A stretch of DNA of 64,000 nucleotides, taken from positions 208,868-272,867 of the forward strand of contig NZ_JAALLN010000005.1 of the NCBI RefSeq assembly GCF_011751075.1. Reading direction: 5' to 3'. The DNA comes from Flavobacterium poyangense. Its GTDB lineage: Bacteria; Bacteroidota; Bacteroidia; Flavobacteriales; Flavobacteriaceae. The notes under the pieces were generated by a model, which made no database searches, was not told the origin of the DNA, and saw only the letters and a program-made list of their open reading frames with translations. Position numbers and translations under genes: made by a program. Of the stretch, positions 37,103 through 44,900 are shown piece after piece (within the stretch, counting starts at the first letter, position 1; the number at the start of each line of letters is the position of its first letter).

Positions 37103-37808
37103 GATTTTGTTTGTTTTGCTGATTAAAGAAATTAAATGCGTATCCCTGTAAAAAATCTACTGAAGAGATTGACAGCGGAATATTGGTTTTTGTACCATTT
37201 TCTGCAATTCGGCTTGCTTCGATAAACCAACTGGAACGCACAGGTCTGAAAGAAGAAGCAATAATTTCAACACCGTCGGTAAATTCTTCATTGTTAAATT
37301 CTTTTGTCAGTTTTTGAAGCTCCAAAACGCGCGAACCTTTTAAGTTTCCCTTGGCATCTTTTTTAAGCAAGTTAAAAACAATCTTGACCAACGATGCCGT
37401 TTCTTTGCTTGTTGAAAGTGATGCAATATATTGCTGTACTTTTTCAATACCAATAGTAACAGTATCGTCCCAGCCTTCATTGATGCGATATCCGATTGTG
37501 ATTTCTTCGCGGTCATTAGAGAAAGTATGCGACATTTGTTTTTCTTTAAAGCCATAAACCTGATTTTTTAAATCAAGAATGGTTTCAAACAATTTGAAGG
37601 TCTCTGTTTTTGCATTTCGCATCATTTCTGAGGTTTCATGTAACCTTGAAAGTGCTTTTGGAATTGTTTCGGCTACCAGTTTTTTGTAAGTGTCTCTTTC
37701 TTCATTTTTTTTACTTTCAATTTGATGCAAAGCTTCTTTTAATTGTTGGGCTGAAAATTGCGATAAATCCAGAACCGGCGTTGTTGGGTTTGTTAAAGGA
37801 GTGCTCAT
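37092..37808 (-). CDS. DUF3164-like protein of Mu-like phages
   Basis: A 238-aa cytoplasmic protein. After a helical N-terminus (QFSAQQLKEALHQIESKKNE), the middle and end match the order seen in DUF3164 proteins of Mu-like phages. It contains ITIGYRINEGWDDTVTIGIE, then LVKIVFNLLKKDAKGNLKGS and RVLELQKL, then VEIIASSFRPVRSSWFIEAS. In Mu-like phages this gene lies in the early region, but its function is not known. Here it is 13 bp after a 91-aa gene and runs towards the lysis genes. It is the clearest evidence for a Mu-like phage ancestor; no MuA or MuB gene accompanies it. Confidence 0.7.
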   Translation of the reverse strand: MSTPLTNPTTPVLDLSQFSAQQLKEALHQIESKKNEERDTYKKLVAETIPKALSRLHETSEMMRNAKTETFKLFETILDLKNQVYGFKEKQMSHTFSNDREEITIGYRINEGWDDTVTIGIEKVQQYIASLSTSKETASLVKIVFNLLKKDAKGNLKGSRVLELQKLTKEFNNEEFTDGVEIIASSFRPVRSSWFIEASRIAENGTKTNIPLSISSVDFLQGYAFNFFNQQNKQNHAA

Positions 37809-37821
37809 AATAGGTGGTTTT

Positions 37822-38097
37822 TTAGTATATTAAAATTTCGTCTTTAAACGGATCTCCGTAATAAGGTTTGAAGTTGTATTGAACAGCAAGTTTCGAAACT
37901 TCTTTTAGTTTATTTTCAATAGTCGGTGAAACGGGGCGAGGAGTAGCGCTTTCACCGTCGAGAATATGCATCCATTGAAAACGTTCCTGATTGATGCAGA
38001 TTCTTTCTCCGGATGTGAAAGTTTTTCTTCTTTCTGAGCAGTACTGAAGTGCAAGATATAATTGTGCAATTCTTGTTTCGATTTGATTTTTATTCAT
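37822..38097 (-). CDS. Small phage-type protein, first gene of the minus-strand operon
   Basis: A 91-aa soluble protein. The N-terminal helix (NQIETRIAQLYLALQYCSER) and the tail VQYNFKPYYGDPFKDEILIY are well formed. No known domain recognised. It is the first gene downstream (on the minus strand) of the repressor-operator region, 13 bp before the DUF3164-like gene, a position occupied by small early regulators or recombination accessories in Mu-like phages. A role in early control is only inferred. Confidence 0.6.
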   Translation of the reverse strand: MNKNQIETRIAQLYLALQYCSERRKTFTSGERICINQERFQWMHILDGESATPRPVSPTIENKLKEVSKLAVQYNFKPYYGDPFKDEILIY

Positions 38098-38467
38098 GAT
38101 TTCTTTCTAATAAGGTTTACAAGTATTTGATATTAGGTTCTGATGTTTTTTTTCGGATTGATAGTATTTCAATTAAGCGGTTTTTTAAATGGTGAAGTTT
38201 AATGAAATTCGAATATTCTCATCATATTTAAGTAATTAACTAAGGAATATTTGTTGCGTTTTTTGGTTATTGATGGATAATACTACATGTGATTCGTAGT
38301 TTTGTTACCGGTTAGCGTAATGACTTATTATTTGTTTTTTGATTCTTGAAAAGAGTTTACATGTTTGTTTATTAGTTGTTTGTGTTTATTTGAAGCGGCT
38401 TGGTTTGTTTTTGTATTCCATAAATTTGTATGCATTGGTATTGTTTTTGAGAATTATTTTTCTTTAC
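38098..38467. other. Long leader between operator and first minus-strand gene
   Basis: About 370 bp, AT-rich, with no gene of normal size. If the minus promoter at 38472-38504 is used, this is an untranslated leader of unusual length. A 35-codon minus-strand frame starting with the ATG at 38435 (MHTNLWNTKTNQAASNKH) lies just downstream of that promoter and could be a leader peptide or a tiny regulator. This is a weak call. Confidence 0.3.
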
Positions 38468-38504
38468 TTTGCAAATATAATGTAAAATAATACATTAAAA
38501 CAAA
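38468..38504. promoter_or_regulatory. Overlapping divergent promoters with a central palindromic operator
   Basis: TAATGTA-AAATAA-TACATTA at 38478-38497 has perfect 7-bp arms. For the repressor gene (plus strand): TTTG at 38468-38471, 19-nt spacer, then TACATT at 38491. For the minus strand: TTTG at 38504-38501, 21-nt spacer, then TATATTTG at 38479-38472, an exact TAnnTTTG box. The palindrome lies within both promoters. A repressor bound here would shut off the minus-strand lysis arm and control its own gene. The boxes follow the known Bacteroidota promoter pattern; use is inferred. Confidence 0.6.
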
Positions 38505-38532
38505 TAATTAACGTAGAAAAATACATCTTTTT

Positions 38533-39216
38533 ATGGGGTCAACGGAAAGAATGCGTGAGTATCTTGATTTTAAAGGGATTAGTAAGTATAAGTTTTGTAA
38601 TGACTTGGGCTTTTCTAATAAGTTTTTGGATAATAGCAGCAATATGGGTACCGACAAGGCGTGTAAAATATTACAGTATTACGCTGATATTAATTCAGAG
38701 TGGTTGTTAACCGGAAATGGGCCTATGATTAAGGAAGATAATGCTAATATTGTAATTATGAATAAAGACAGAAAAACGATGGACTCGTTGTATGTAAATC
38801 AAGAGATACCTTTATATGATTTGGAAGCAGTAGCGGGATTAAGGGAATTGTTTAAAAGTGGAAAACCGCAGCGAATTCTGGATACGATCAAAATTCCAAA
38901 TCTTCCAAAATGTGATGGGGCTATTTCTGTGACTGGAGATAGTATGTATCCGCTACTCAAATCCGGAGATATTGTTTTGTATAAAGAAACGGAGTTCGAA
39001 AATATCTTTTTTGGAGAAATGTATTTGTTAAGTGTTAAGTTAAATGACTGGGAAGAATACATTACGGTTAAGTATGTTCAGAAATCTGAGCAAGGTCAGG
39101 AGTTTGTAAAACTGGTTAGTCAGAATTCACATCATCAGCCTAAAGACATTCACATCTCAAAAATTTCGGCATTGGCACTTATTAAAGCAAGTATTCGAAT
39201 CAATACGATGATGTAG
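38533..39216 (+). CDS. S24/LexA-family phage-type repressor
   Basis: A 227-aa protein. The N-terminal about 65 residues form a helix-turn-helix of the phage repressor type (YLDFKGISKYKFCNDLGFSN to WLLTGNGPM). The C-terminal peptidase S24 domain shows the nucleophile Ser137 in VTGDSMYPLLKSGDIV and the general-base Lys180 in EEYITVKYVQ. An Ala101-Gly102 bond in DLEAVAGLRELF sits where LexA-like proteins self-cleave. This fits a RecA-triggered repressor that frees the locus upon DNA damage. The start ATG lies 36 bp past the palindromic operator, so autoregulation is likely. A strong terminator follows. Confidence 0.87.
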   Translation: MGSTERMREYLDFKGISKYKFCNDLGFSNKFLDNSSNMGTDKACKILQYYADINSEWLLTGNGPMIKEDNANIVIMNKDRKTMDSLYVNQEIPLYDLEAVAGLRELFKSGKPQRILDTIKIPNLPKCDGAISVTGDSMYPLLKSGDIVLYKETEFENIFFGEMYLLSVKLNDWEEYITVKYVQKSEQGQEFVKLVSQNSHHQPKDIHISKISALALIKASIRINTMM

Positions 39217-39240
39217 AGAACTAATCATGTATTAAGTATA

Positions 39241-39280
39241 AAAAAACGAAATTTCATTGATTTGGAATTTCGTTTTTTTT
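39241..39280 (+). terminator. Rho-independent terminator of the repressor gene
   Basis: Perfect 13-bp stem: AAAAAACGAAATT (39241-39253) pairs with AATTTCGTTTTTT (39266-39278), 12-nt loop, ending in a T8 run. It begins 24 bp after the repressor stop codon. The A-rich start of the stem lets it also act on minus-strand transcripts from the 84-aa gene. Confidence 0.85.
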
Positions 39281-39341
39281 ATTCTATAATGTACTTAACG
39301 AATGGATCTATCTCTATTTTTTAGGAGTACGTCCCTGCAGT

Positions 39342-39596
39342 TTAAGTAGAAAGTTGTTGTTGGTTACTTTTATAAATAGCCTCTTCTATTTTTTTTAGTT
39401 CAGTAGTTATCGGTGTACACAAAACTTCATATAGTGTAGTTCGTGAAATAGGATAGATTGGACAAATGTATTTTCGCCAGACAACAGTGGTGGGAATATC
39501 TTCTGTTTTGTGTTTGTTGTAAAGATCTTTTATTAGTTTGTAGCGAAGCAGTTTGTTTCTTTGCGTGCCTAGACTTCGGTTTGTTGATTGTGCCAT
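39342..39596 (-). CDS. Small phage-type protein, paralogue of 36125-36370
   Basis: An 84-aa protein. The ATG at 39596 was chosen because MAQSTNRSLGTQRNKLLRYK then aligns with the paralogue's start; a longer frame from 39671 adds 25 unrelated residues. Shared core: NKLLRYKLIKDLYNKHKTED, IPTTVVWRKYICPIYPISRT, TLYEVLCTPITTELKKIEEA. It converges with the repressor gene and its stop lies 126 bp from the repressor's. Helix-turn-helix-like, function unknown. Duplication and placement around the repressor suggest a control role. Confidence 0.7.
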   Translation of the reverse strand: MAQSTNRSLGTQRNKLLRYKLIKDLYNKHKTEDIPTTVVWRKYICPIYPISRTTLYEVLCTPITTELKKIEEAIYKSNQQQLST

Positions 39597-40019
39597 GTAG
39601 TTGTGAAAGTAAAGTTTGTTTGTAACAAGATTAATTTGTGATACTAAATTTGCTTTTGATATCGAGAACAAATTTAAAACTCAAGGGTGCGGTTTCCAAT
39701 TTTTTCGATTAGCAAAGTCAGTAGTTTCAGTCTTTTATGTCCTGATTTTAAAAGAGAATCCTCCGTTTAGGATTGCGTAGCCTGTATGGACTGTCAGTAA
39801 CAAAGTTTCGGATAGTTTTAAAGTATGCAATTTTCATTTGTTTAGCTTGATAGCTAATTCCTCATCTCTGGTTAAAACTGAAGTTAATTGATACAGACCG
39901 GTCAAAGATTCAATATTGTTTTATTCAGGTATTTCTACTTAGAGGCGATTTCGAAAAATGTTATAAGTTCGATTTTCTGAATATTCAACGATTTTAAATC
40001 ATTAAAAAAATCCCCGCTG
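39597..40019. other. Intergenic region upstream of the plus-strand arm
   Basis: 423 bp without a supported gene. It must hold the promoter of the plus-strand arm, which begins with the collar gene at 40020, but I see no good TTTG/TAnnTTTG pair at a standard spacing. No copy of the 38478-38497 palindrome is seen here, so this arm may not be under direct control of the same operator. Confidence 0.4.
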
Positions 40020-40739
40020 ATGAATAAAAAAATATGTGCCGCAATTTTTCTTATTAGCTTAATTCTAAATGCCCAAAACTTATTAGCACAAGATGAGGCT
40101 TTAAAAATACTGCCTAACGGTAATGTTGGTATTGGAGTAGCAACTCCATTAGAACCATTACATGTAAACGGAAAAATTAAAGCCGAAGGAAGAATTGCTG
40201 ACAAAACGGGGAATGTTTCACCTGTGGGATCCATTATGATTTTTGCCGGAAATACTGCACCACCGGGCTGGTTGTTCTGCGATGGGGCTTCTTACGACAG
40301 AAATGGTGATAAAAATGAACTCTATAATGTAATTGGAATCGTTTACGGTAGCCCTGACAACAATAGATTTAATGTTCCGGATTTAAGAGAGAGATTTGTT
40401 ATGGGAGGAGATAATCGGGTTCCGGCTGAAAAGTTGGGAAGCAAGGGAGAACCGGATTTGCATAATCATGCGATAAATGCTTTTTCGAATAGTTTTAAAA
40501 CCAGTTCAGATGGTTTTCATGCACATAAGTTTCCCAAAAGCTGGTATAAAAGAGACTTTGGCGGTAGCAGTTATTCTGGAATTGATACTGGTGGAGAGAA
40601 TATTAAAAATACCGCTACCGAACCTGGTGGTGAGCATGATCATTCTGTACTAGTTTCTTTTCCTGCTAGTGTTAGCGGCTCTTCTCAAGGCCCAAATCGC
40701 CCAAAATGGATGAGTCTTAATTATATAATCAAATATTAG
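40020..40739 (+). CDS. Secreted phage tail-collar domain protein
   Basis: A 239-aa protein. It begins with a Sec signal peptide (KICAAIFLISLILNAQNLLA then Q). A short segment ILPNGNVGIGVATPLEPLHV is shared with S74-type fibre proteins. The tail-collar domain follows: PVGSIMIFAGNTAPPGWLFC, DGASYDR, then VPDLRERFVMGGDN and HNHAINAF, ending PKWMSLNYIIKY. Tail-collar domains sit at phage tail tips and may bind glycans. A signal peptide on such a protein means export to the periplasm or cell surface, not cytoplasmic phage assembly. It is the first gene of the plus-strand arm. Confidence 0.82.
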   Translation: MNKKICAAIFLISLILNAQNLLAQDEALKILPNGNVGIGVATPLEPLHVNGKIKAEGRIADKTGNVSPVGSIMIFAGNTAPPGWLFCDGASYDRNGDKNELYNVIGIVYGSPDNNRFNVPDLRERFVMGGDNRVPAEKLGSKGEPDLHNHAINAFSNSFKTSSDGFHAHKFPKSWYKRDFGGSSYSGIDTGGENIKNTATEPGGEHDHSVLVSFPASVSGSSQGPNRPKWMSLNYIIKY

Positions 40740-40766
40740 TTTAACCTTTAAAATCAATAGACAATC

Positions 40767-41465
40767 ATGGCAGTAACAATTAAAGAAATTAAAAATCTGA
40801 CTAATTCAGCTTTAGTACCGGATACCGATTTAGGTAAATTCGACAATAAAACAGATTTTTCACCTATAATTTCGGCGGACGGAATCGCTACATTAAATTG
40901 GAAACCTTCAGATAATATTCAGGTGACCTGGAGTGATGGTACTACGGTAAAAGCAAGAGCTGTTAATGGCAGTATCAGCCAAGAGGGCACTAAATATACC
41001 ATAAGCGGATTAACAGATGTTTCAAAATACAGCTTTGGTATTAACGGAGAACTGGAAATTGGCCCGACGGATAATTCAGAGCCTGCAGCTACTGTTAGCG
41101 TGAGAATTGGAAACTTGCCTTCTGCCAAGAATAAAAAAGCGGACTGGCTAATTGATTTTAGTGACAAAGAAGGAGGGCAACACGGATCGAATATTAAACT
41201 GAAAAGTCTGGTCAACTGGATTCAGAACAAAACAGGAGATAGCAGTACACCAACTTATCCGGAACTCGGAGGAGGTAAAAAACCGGCAGAAATGACGATT
41301 GTTTTTAATGAATTTTATTTTAATATCACTCAAAATACATTTGATTTTGATGTAACGACTAAACAGGGAGAAGAAATTACATTCGGAAACTTCACCATAA
41401 AAAATGCAGGGTTCAGAGTGACCAATAACCCGATAGCCTTTGAAACGAAGGCCTTAGATAAGTAA
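40767..41465 (+). CDS. Beta-rich protein of unknown function upstream of DUF6603 protein
   Basis: A 232-aa protein, no signal peptide, starting 27 bp after the collar gene. It contains an Ig-like half (NIQVTWSDGTTVKARAVNGS to GLTDVSKYSFGINGELEIG) and a second half with WLIDFSDKEGGQHGSNIKLK and EMTIVFNEFYFNITQNTFDF. No named family recognised. The final part talks of two-state strand pairs like those in DUF6603-associated proteins. It likely belongs to the same complex as the giant protein encoded 134 bp downstream. Confidence 0.55.
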   Translation: MAVTIKEIKNLTNSALVPDTDLGKFDNKTDFSPIISADGIATLNWKPSDNIQVTWSDGTTVKARAVNGSISQEGTKYTISGLTDVSKYSFGINGELEIGPTDNSEPAATVSVRIGNLPSAKNKKADWLIDFSDKEGGQHGSNIKLKSLVNWIQNKTGDSSTPTYPELGGGKKPAEMTIVFNEFYFNITQNTFDFDVTTKQGEEITFGNFTIKNAGFRVTNNPIAFETKALDK

Positions 41466-41599
41466 TATTTGCTGTTGGGTGCAAGCCTCGTAAAAAGGGC
41501 CTATAAAGAAATAATCAAATGATTCTTCGATTGCATTTGCTCATAGCTTAACATGTTTAAGATTGAGCTTATTAGACAAATGGCAATATAGACAGCAAT

Positions 41600-44500
41600 A
41601 TGCCGAATTTAAAATCTTTTTTAGTAGAAATAACAGGGCAGACAGAATTTCATTTAGGAAACCCGTCTGCTCCTTTGGCTGTGGCTATTGCTATAGGTTA
41701 CAGGAGTAGAATCATAGAAGAAGGAAGTAAAGAAAGCTTTTTATATGCCACTTTAGAATCCGAAAAGAAAAGCGGAATTAGCGTACAGGATATCATCAAT
41801 TGTTGTACGACAGAGGATATAACGATTCCTGAAATCTTAAATGTTGTTACGCTAAAAAGATTTTCTGTAAGTTATGGTCAAGGAGATCTTAATAGTTCTG
41901 AATTTAAAATTGAATTTGATTGCAAAATCAGTATAAATGATAAACTTTTTGATGCCGAAATAGCAATATTATCTCAGAAGAAGGGAAATAGAAAAATCAT
42001 TTCTTTCGAAGGTATTCTCAAGGTAGACAACCATCGTTTTGATTTGCAATTTACTAAAAATGAAGAAACGAACTATGTTTATGCCCGTTATCAGCATTCG
42101 GGAGAGGTTACTATTGATCTCAGGGCTTTAGCAATAAAATTTTTCGGAACCGAAGCACTTTATAAAATGCCGGAGCTTTCGTTTAAACTAAAAGAGTTTA
42201 AAGCCTTTTTACTGTATAAAAAAGAGAAAAAACAATCCGGATTATTTTTCGGAATGGGAGCCGGAATCCATTTAGATTTAAATGATCTTCCGTTGGCAGG
42301 GCCAATTATAACGCAGAATAATGCTTTTGCCTTTAAAGAAGTTTTAGCCATTTATGCCAAGGGGCAATTTGAAAAAGAAGAATTTAAAGAGTTTATGGGT
42401 TTACCGCCTGTAGCCATCACTTCGGGTTTCAATATTACAACTCAGCTCCAAATTAATGGTAAAGAGGAGTACTATGTTTTAAACAACGGAACCGATGAGG
42501 AGTATAAAGAAGCCGTAGAAATTAAGGAAACAGACAGCACAGCTGTAGTACCGTTAGAAGGCAGTGTGTCTTCTAAAGCAAAATGGAAGAAATTAGATAA
42601 AAAAATTGGTCCGGTAACAATTCAGCGATTGGGTTTTGTTTATCAGAACAGTGAAGTAGTTTTACTGCTTGATGCGTCTATGGAGATGAAGGGTATGGGG
42701 CTTCAGCTTATGGGCTTTGGATTGGGTTTTAAACTGCAATGGCCACCCGGTGTACCTGATTTTTACTTAGACGGATTAGGTCTTTCTTATAAATCACCAC
42801 CCATCGAAATATCGGGAGCCTTTTTGCATGCAACAGCTCTTTACGAAGGCAAAACTATTGATGTTTACAATGGTGGTGCAATTATAAAAGTAAGCCGTTT
42901 TACTATTGCCGCCATCGGATCTTATGCCAATGTAAACGATCAGGCATCGTTATTTATTTACGGCGTCTACGATGGGCCGATTGGAGGTCCTGCCTTCTTT
43001 TTTGTAACGGGAATAGCGGCCGGATTTGGGTACAATCGTAAAGTGAATGTACCATCGATCAATGAGGTGGCTTTATTTCCGCTCGTAGCTTTAGCCATGA
43101 GACCCGAGAGTGATATTGGATTGTTGCCTTTATTGGCTTCGCTTGAAACGCCAATGAAAAATGGCAAAAAACCAATAGAAATTTCGGTTGGGGATTATTG
43201 GCTGGCTATAGGTATAAAGTTTACTTCTTTTAAACTTATTGAGACTTTTGTTTTGGTAACTGTAAATTTTGGTACCCAATTGGAGTTTGCCATTTTAGGT
43301 CTTTCCAGATTGAGCTGGCCCGAAAAATCGATGCATTCGGAGCCAATCGTATATATCGAACTGGCTATTCTCGCTCATTTCGGAACGAATAGCGACGTAC
43401 TTTCCGTGGAGGCGGTTATTACTCCTAATTCATATGTTCTTTCAAAAGATTGTAAATTATCCGGCGGTTTTGCTTTTTATACTTGGGTCAAAGGAGTACA
43501 TGAAGGAGATTTTGTAATTACATTAGGAGGATATCATCCGAAATTTATAAAACCGGCTCATTATCCTGATGTACCGCGTCTGGCATTAAGCTGGAGAGTC
43601 AATGATTATGTATCGATTAAAGGAGAAATGTATTATGCGCTTACTTCATCGGCTATTATGGCGGGGGGTAAATGGGAAGTACTTTTTTCAACTTCTATTC
43701 TAAAAGTAACCGTTAGAGTTTGGGCAGATATGCTCATCTCTTGGGCTCCTTTCCAGTATTATATCGATATGGGAATTACTGTTAAAATAGAAGCCGATAT
43801 TAAAATCTGGTTTGTTAGAATTCATTTCAGTTTCGAAATGGGAGCACAGCTGCATATCTGGGGACCACCATTTGCGGGCGAAGCTTATGTTGACTGGGTG
43901 ATATTTTCGTTTACAATACCTTTTGGAGATCATTCGAAAACAAAACCGAAAAAACTCAAATGGGAGGAATTTTCGACCGGTTTTCTGCCACGCCAACAAC
44001 AAAGTGTTTCAACGTCAAATCAATTCAAATCCGGTGCGTCTGAAACTGCGACAATTTCAAATCCGGAACCGATAAACATAACCATCAGCAATGGTTTGAT
44101 GGAAGTAAAAGGGGATGATAAATTTCCCGTAATTAATCCTTCTCAATTGGCTATTACAATTGATTCTTTTGTGCCGGTATTGACTTTAAAAGTTAATGAT
44201 GCAAAAGTTTCAGATGCAACGATAATGAAATCAGAGGCAGGTGATACCATTTATGGAGCAAGAGAGACAAATATTGGAGTTAGGCCTTGTGGTTTTGGAA
44301 AAGGTGCTGTGTCATTTGAAATGACTGTTGAAGTTCTGTTACATGCAAACGGAGCTAACCGGGTAGAGATGAAATATTCCTGTTTAGCAAAAGGGGCGGC
44401 TGAAGCCTTGTGGAGCGGGGAAGAATCGAAAAGCAGTAATTCAAATCCCGGTACTGCAAAAGTAATTAGCAATGTGCTTAGTGGTTTGATTTTACACCCC

Positions 44501-44875
44501 AAAGATGTACCGCAAGTTTCCCAGATCAGAACATTTGATTTTTCAAAACTGGTAGACGCATCATTTATAGGATTTGAGTGGTATTTTGAATTGGCACGAT
44601 CCGGAGAAGCCTATTCGAGTTTGAAGGTATTAGGATATTATGATACGATAAATAAAATTAAAGTGACCGGTATCCTTGAGCAAACTTATGAGGAGAAAAT
44701 AGAAAAGAGGACGAAGATATTTTCACTTCTTAAAGAAACTTTCGATGACAGTTTTCATCAAATTGATGAAGAAGATATGAAGGATATTATGACAAACGAA
44801 GGCGGCTATTTTACCGGTATTCCGATACTGTGTGAAATAGGACAATTACCGCAATACAGTACAGATGTACAGTAA
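41600..44875 (+). CDS. DUF6603-domain giant protein
   Basis: A 1091-aa protein without a signal peptide. After a beta-rich N-terminal region (1-365), residues of about 370-790 carry the DUF6603 signature: DFYLDGLGLSYKSPPIEISG, GIAAGFGYNRKV, GDFVITLGGYHPKFIKPAHY then PDVPRLALSW, GEMYYALTSSAIMAGGKWEV, and WGPPFAGEAYVDW. The C-terminal about 250 residues are another beta module. DUF6603 proteins are large and of unknown function, found scattered in bacteria and fungi. It forms a chain with genes 25 bp downstream. A similar, longer relative occupies 21122-28465 in the opposite arm. It is probably a scaffold; no enzyme motif is seen. Confidence 0.8.
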   Translation: MPNLKSFLVEITGQTEFHLGNPSAPLAVAIAIGYRSRIIEEGSKESFLYATLESEKKSGISVQDIINCCTTEDITIPEILNVVTLKRFSVSYGQGDLNSSEFKIEFDCKISINDKLFDAEIAILSQKKGNRKIISFEGILKVDNHRFDLQFTKNEETNYVYARYQHSGEVTIDLRALAIKFFGTEALYKMPELSFKLKEFKAFLLYKKEKKQSGLFFGMGAGIHLDLNDLPLAGPIITQNNAFAFKEVLAIYAKGQFEKEEFKEFMGLPPVAITSGFNITTQLQINGKEEYYVLNNGTDEEYKEAVEIKETDSTAVVPLEGSVSSKAKWKKLDKKIGPVTIQRLGFVYQNSEVVLLLDASMEMKGMGLQLMGFGLGFKLQWPPGVPDFYLDGLGLSYKSPPIEISGAFLHATALYEGKTIDVYNGGAIIKVSRFTIAAIGSYANVNDQASLFIYGVYDGPIGGPAFFFVTGIAAGFGYNRKVNVPSINEVALFPLVALAMRPESDIGLLPLLASLETPMKNGKKPIEISVGDYWLAIGIKFTSFKLIETFVLVTVNFGTQLEFAILGLSRLSWPEKSMHSEPIVYIELAILAHFGTNSDVLSVEAVITPNSYVLSKDCKLSGGFAFYTWVKGVHEGDFVITLGGYHPKFIKPAHYPDVPRLALSWRVNDYVSIKGEMYYALTSSAIMAGGKWEVLFSTSILKVTVRVWADMLISWAPFQYYIDMGITVKIEADIKIWFVRIHFSFEMGAQLHIWGPPFAGEAYVDWVIFSFTIPFGDHSKTKPKKLKWEEFSTGFLPRQQQSVSTSNQFKSGASETATISNPEPINITISNGLMEVKGDDKFPVINPSQLAITIDSFVPVLTLKVNDAKVSDATIMKSEAGDTIYGARETNIGVRPCGFGKGAVSFEMTVEVLLHANGANRVEMKYSCLAKGAAEALWSGEESKSSNSNPGTAKVISNVLSGLILHPKDVPQVSQIRTFDFSKLVDASFIGFEWYFELARSGEAYSSLKVLGYYDTINKIKVTGILEQTYEEKIEKRTKIFSLLKETFDDSFHQIDEEDMKDIMTNEGGYFTGIPILCEIGQLPQYSTDVQ

Positions 44876-44900
44876 TACAGTACGAATAAATTAAAGAAAA

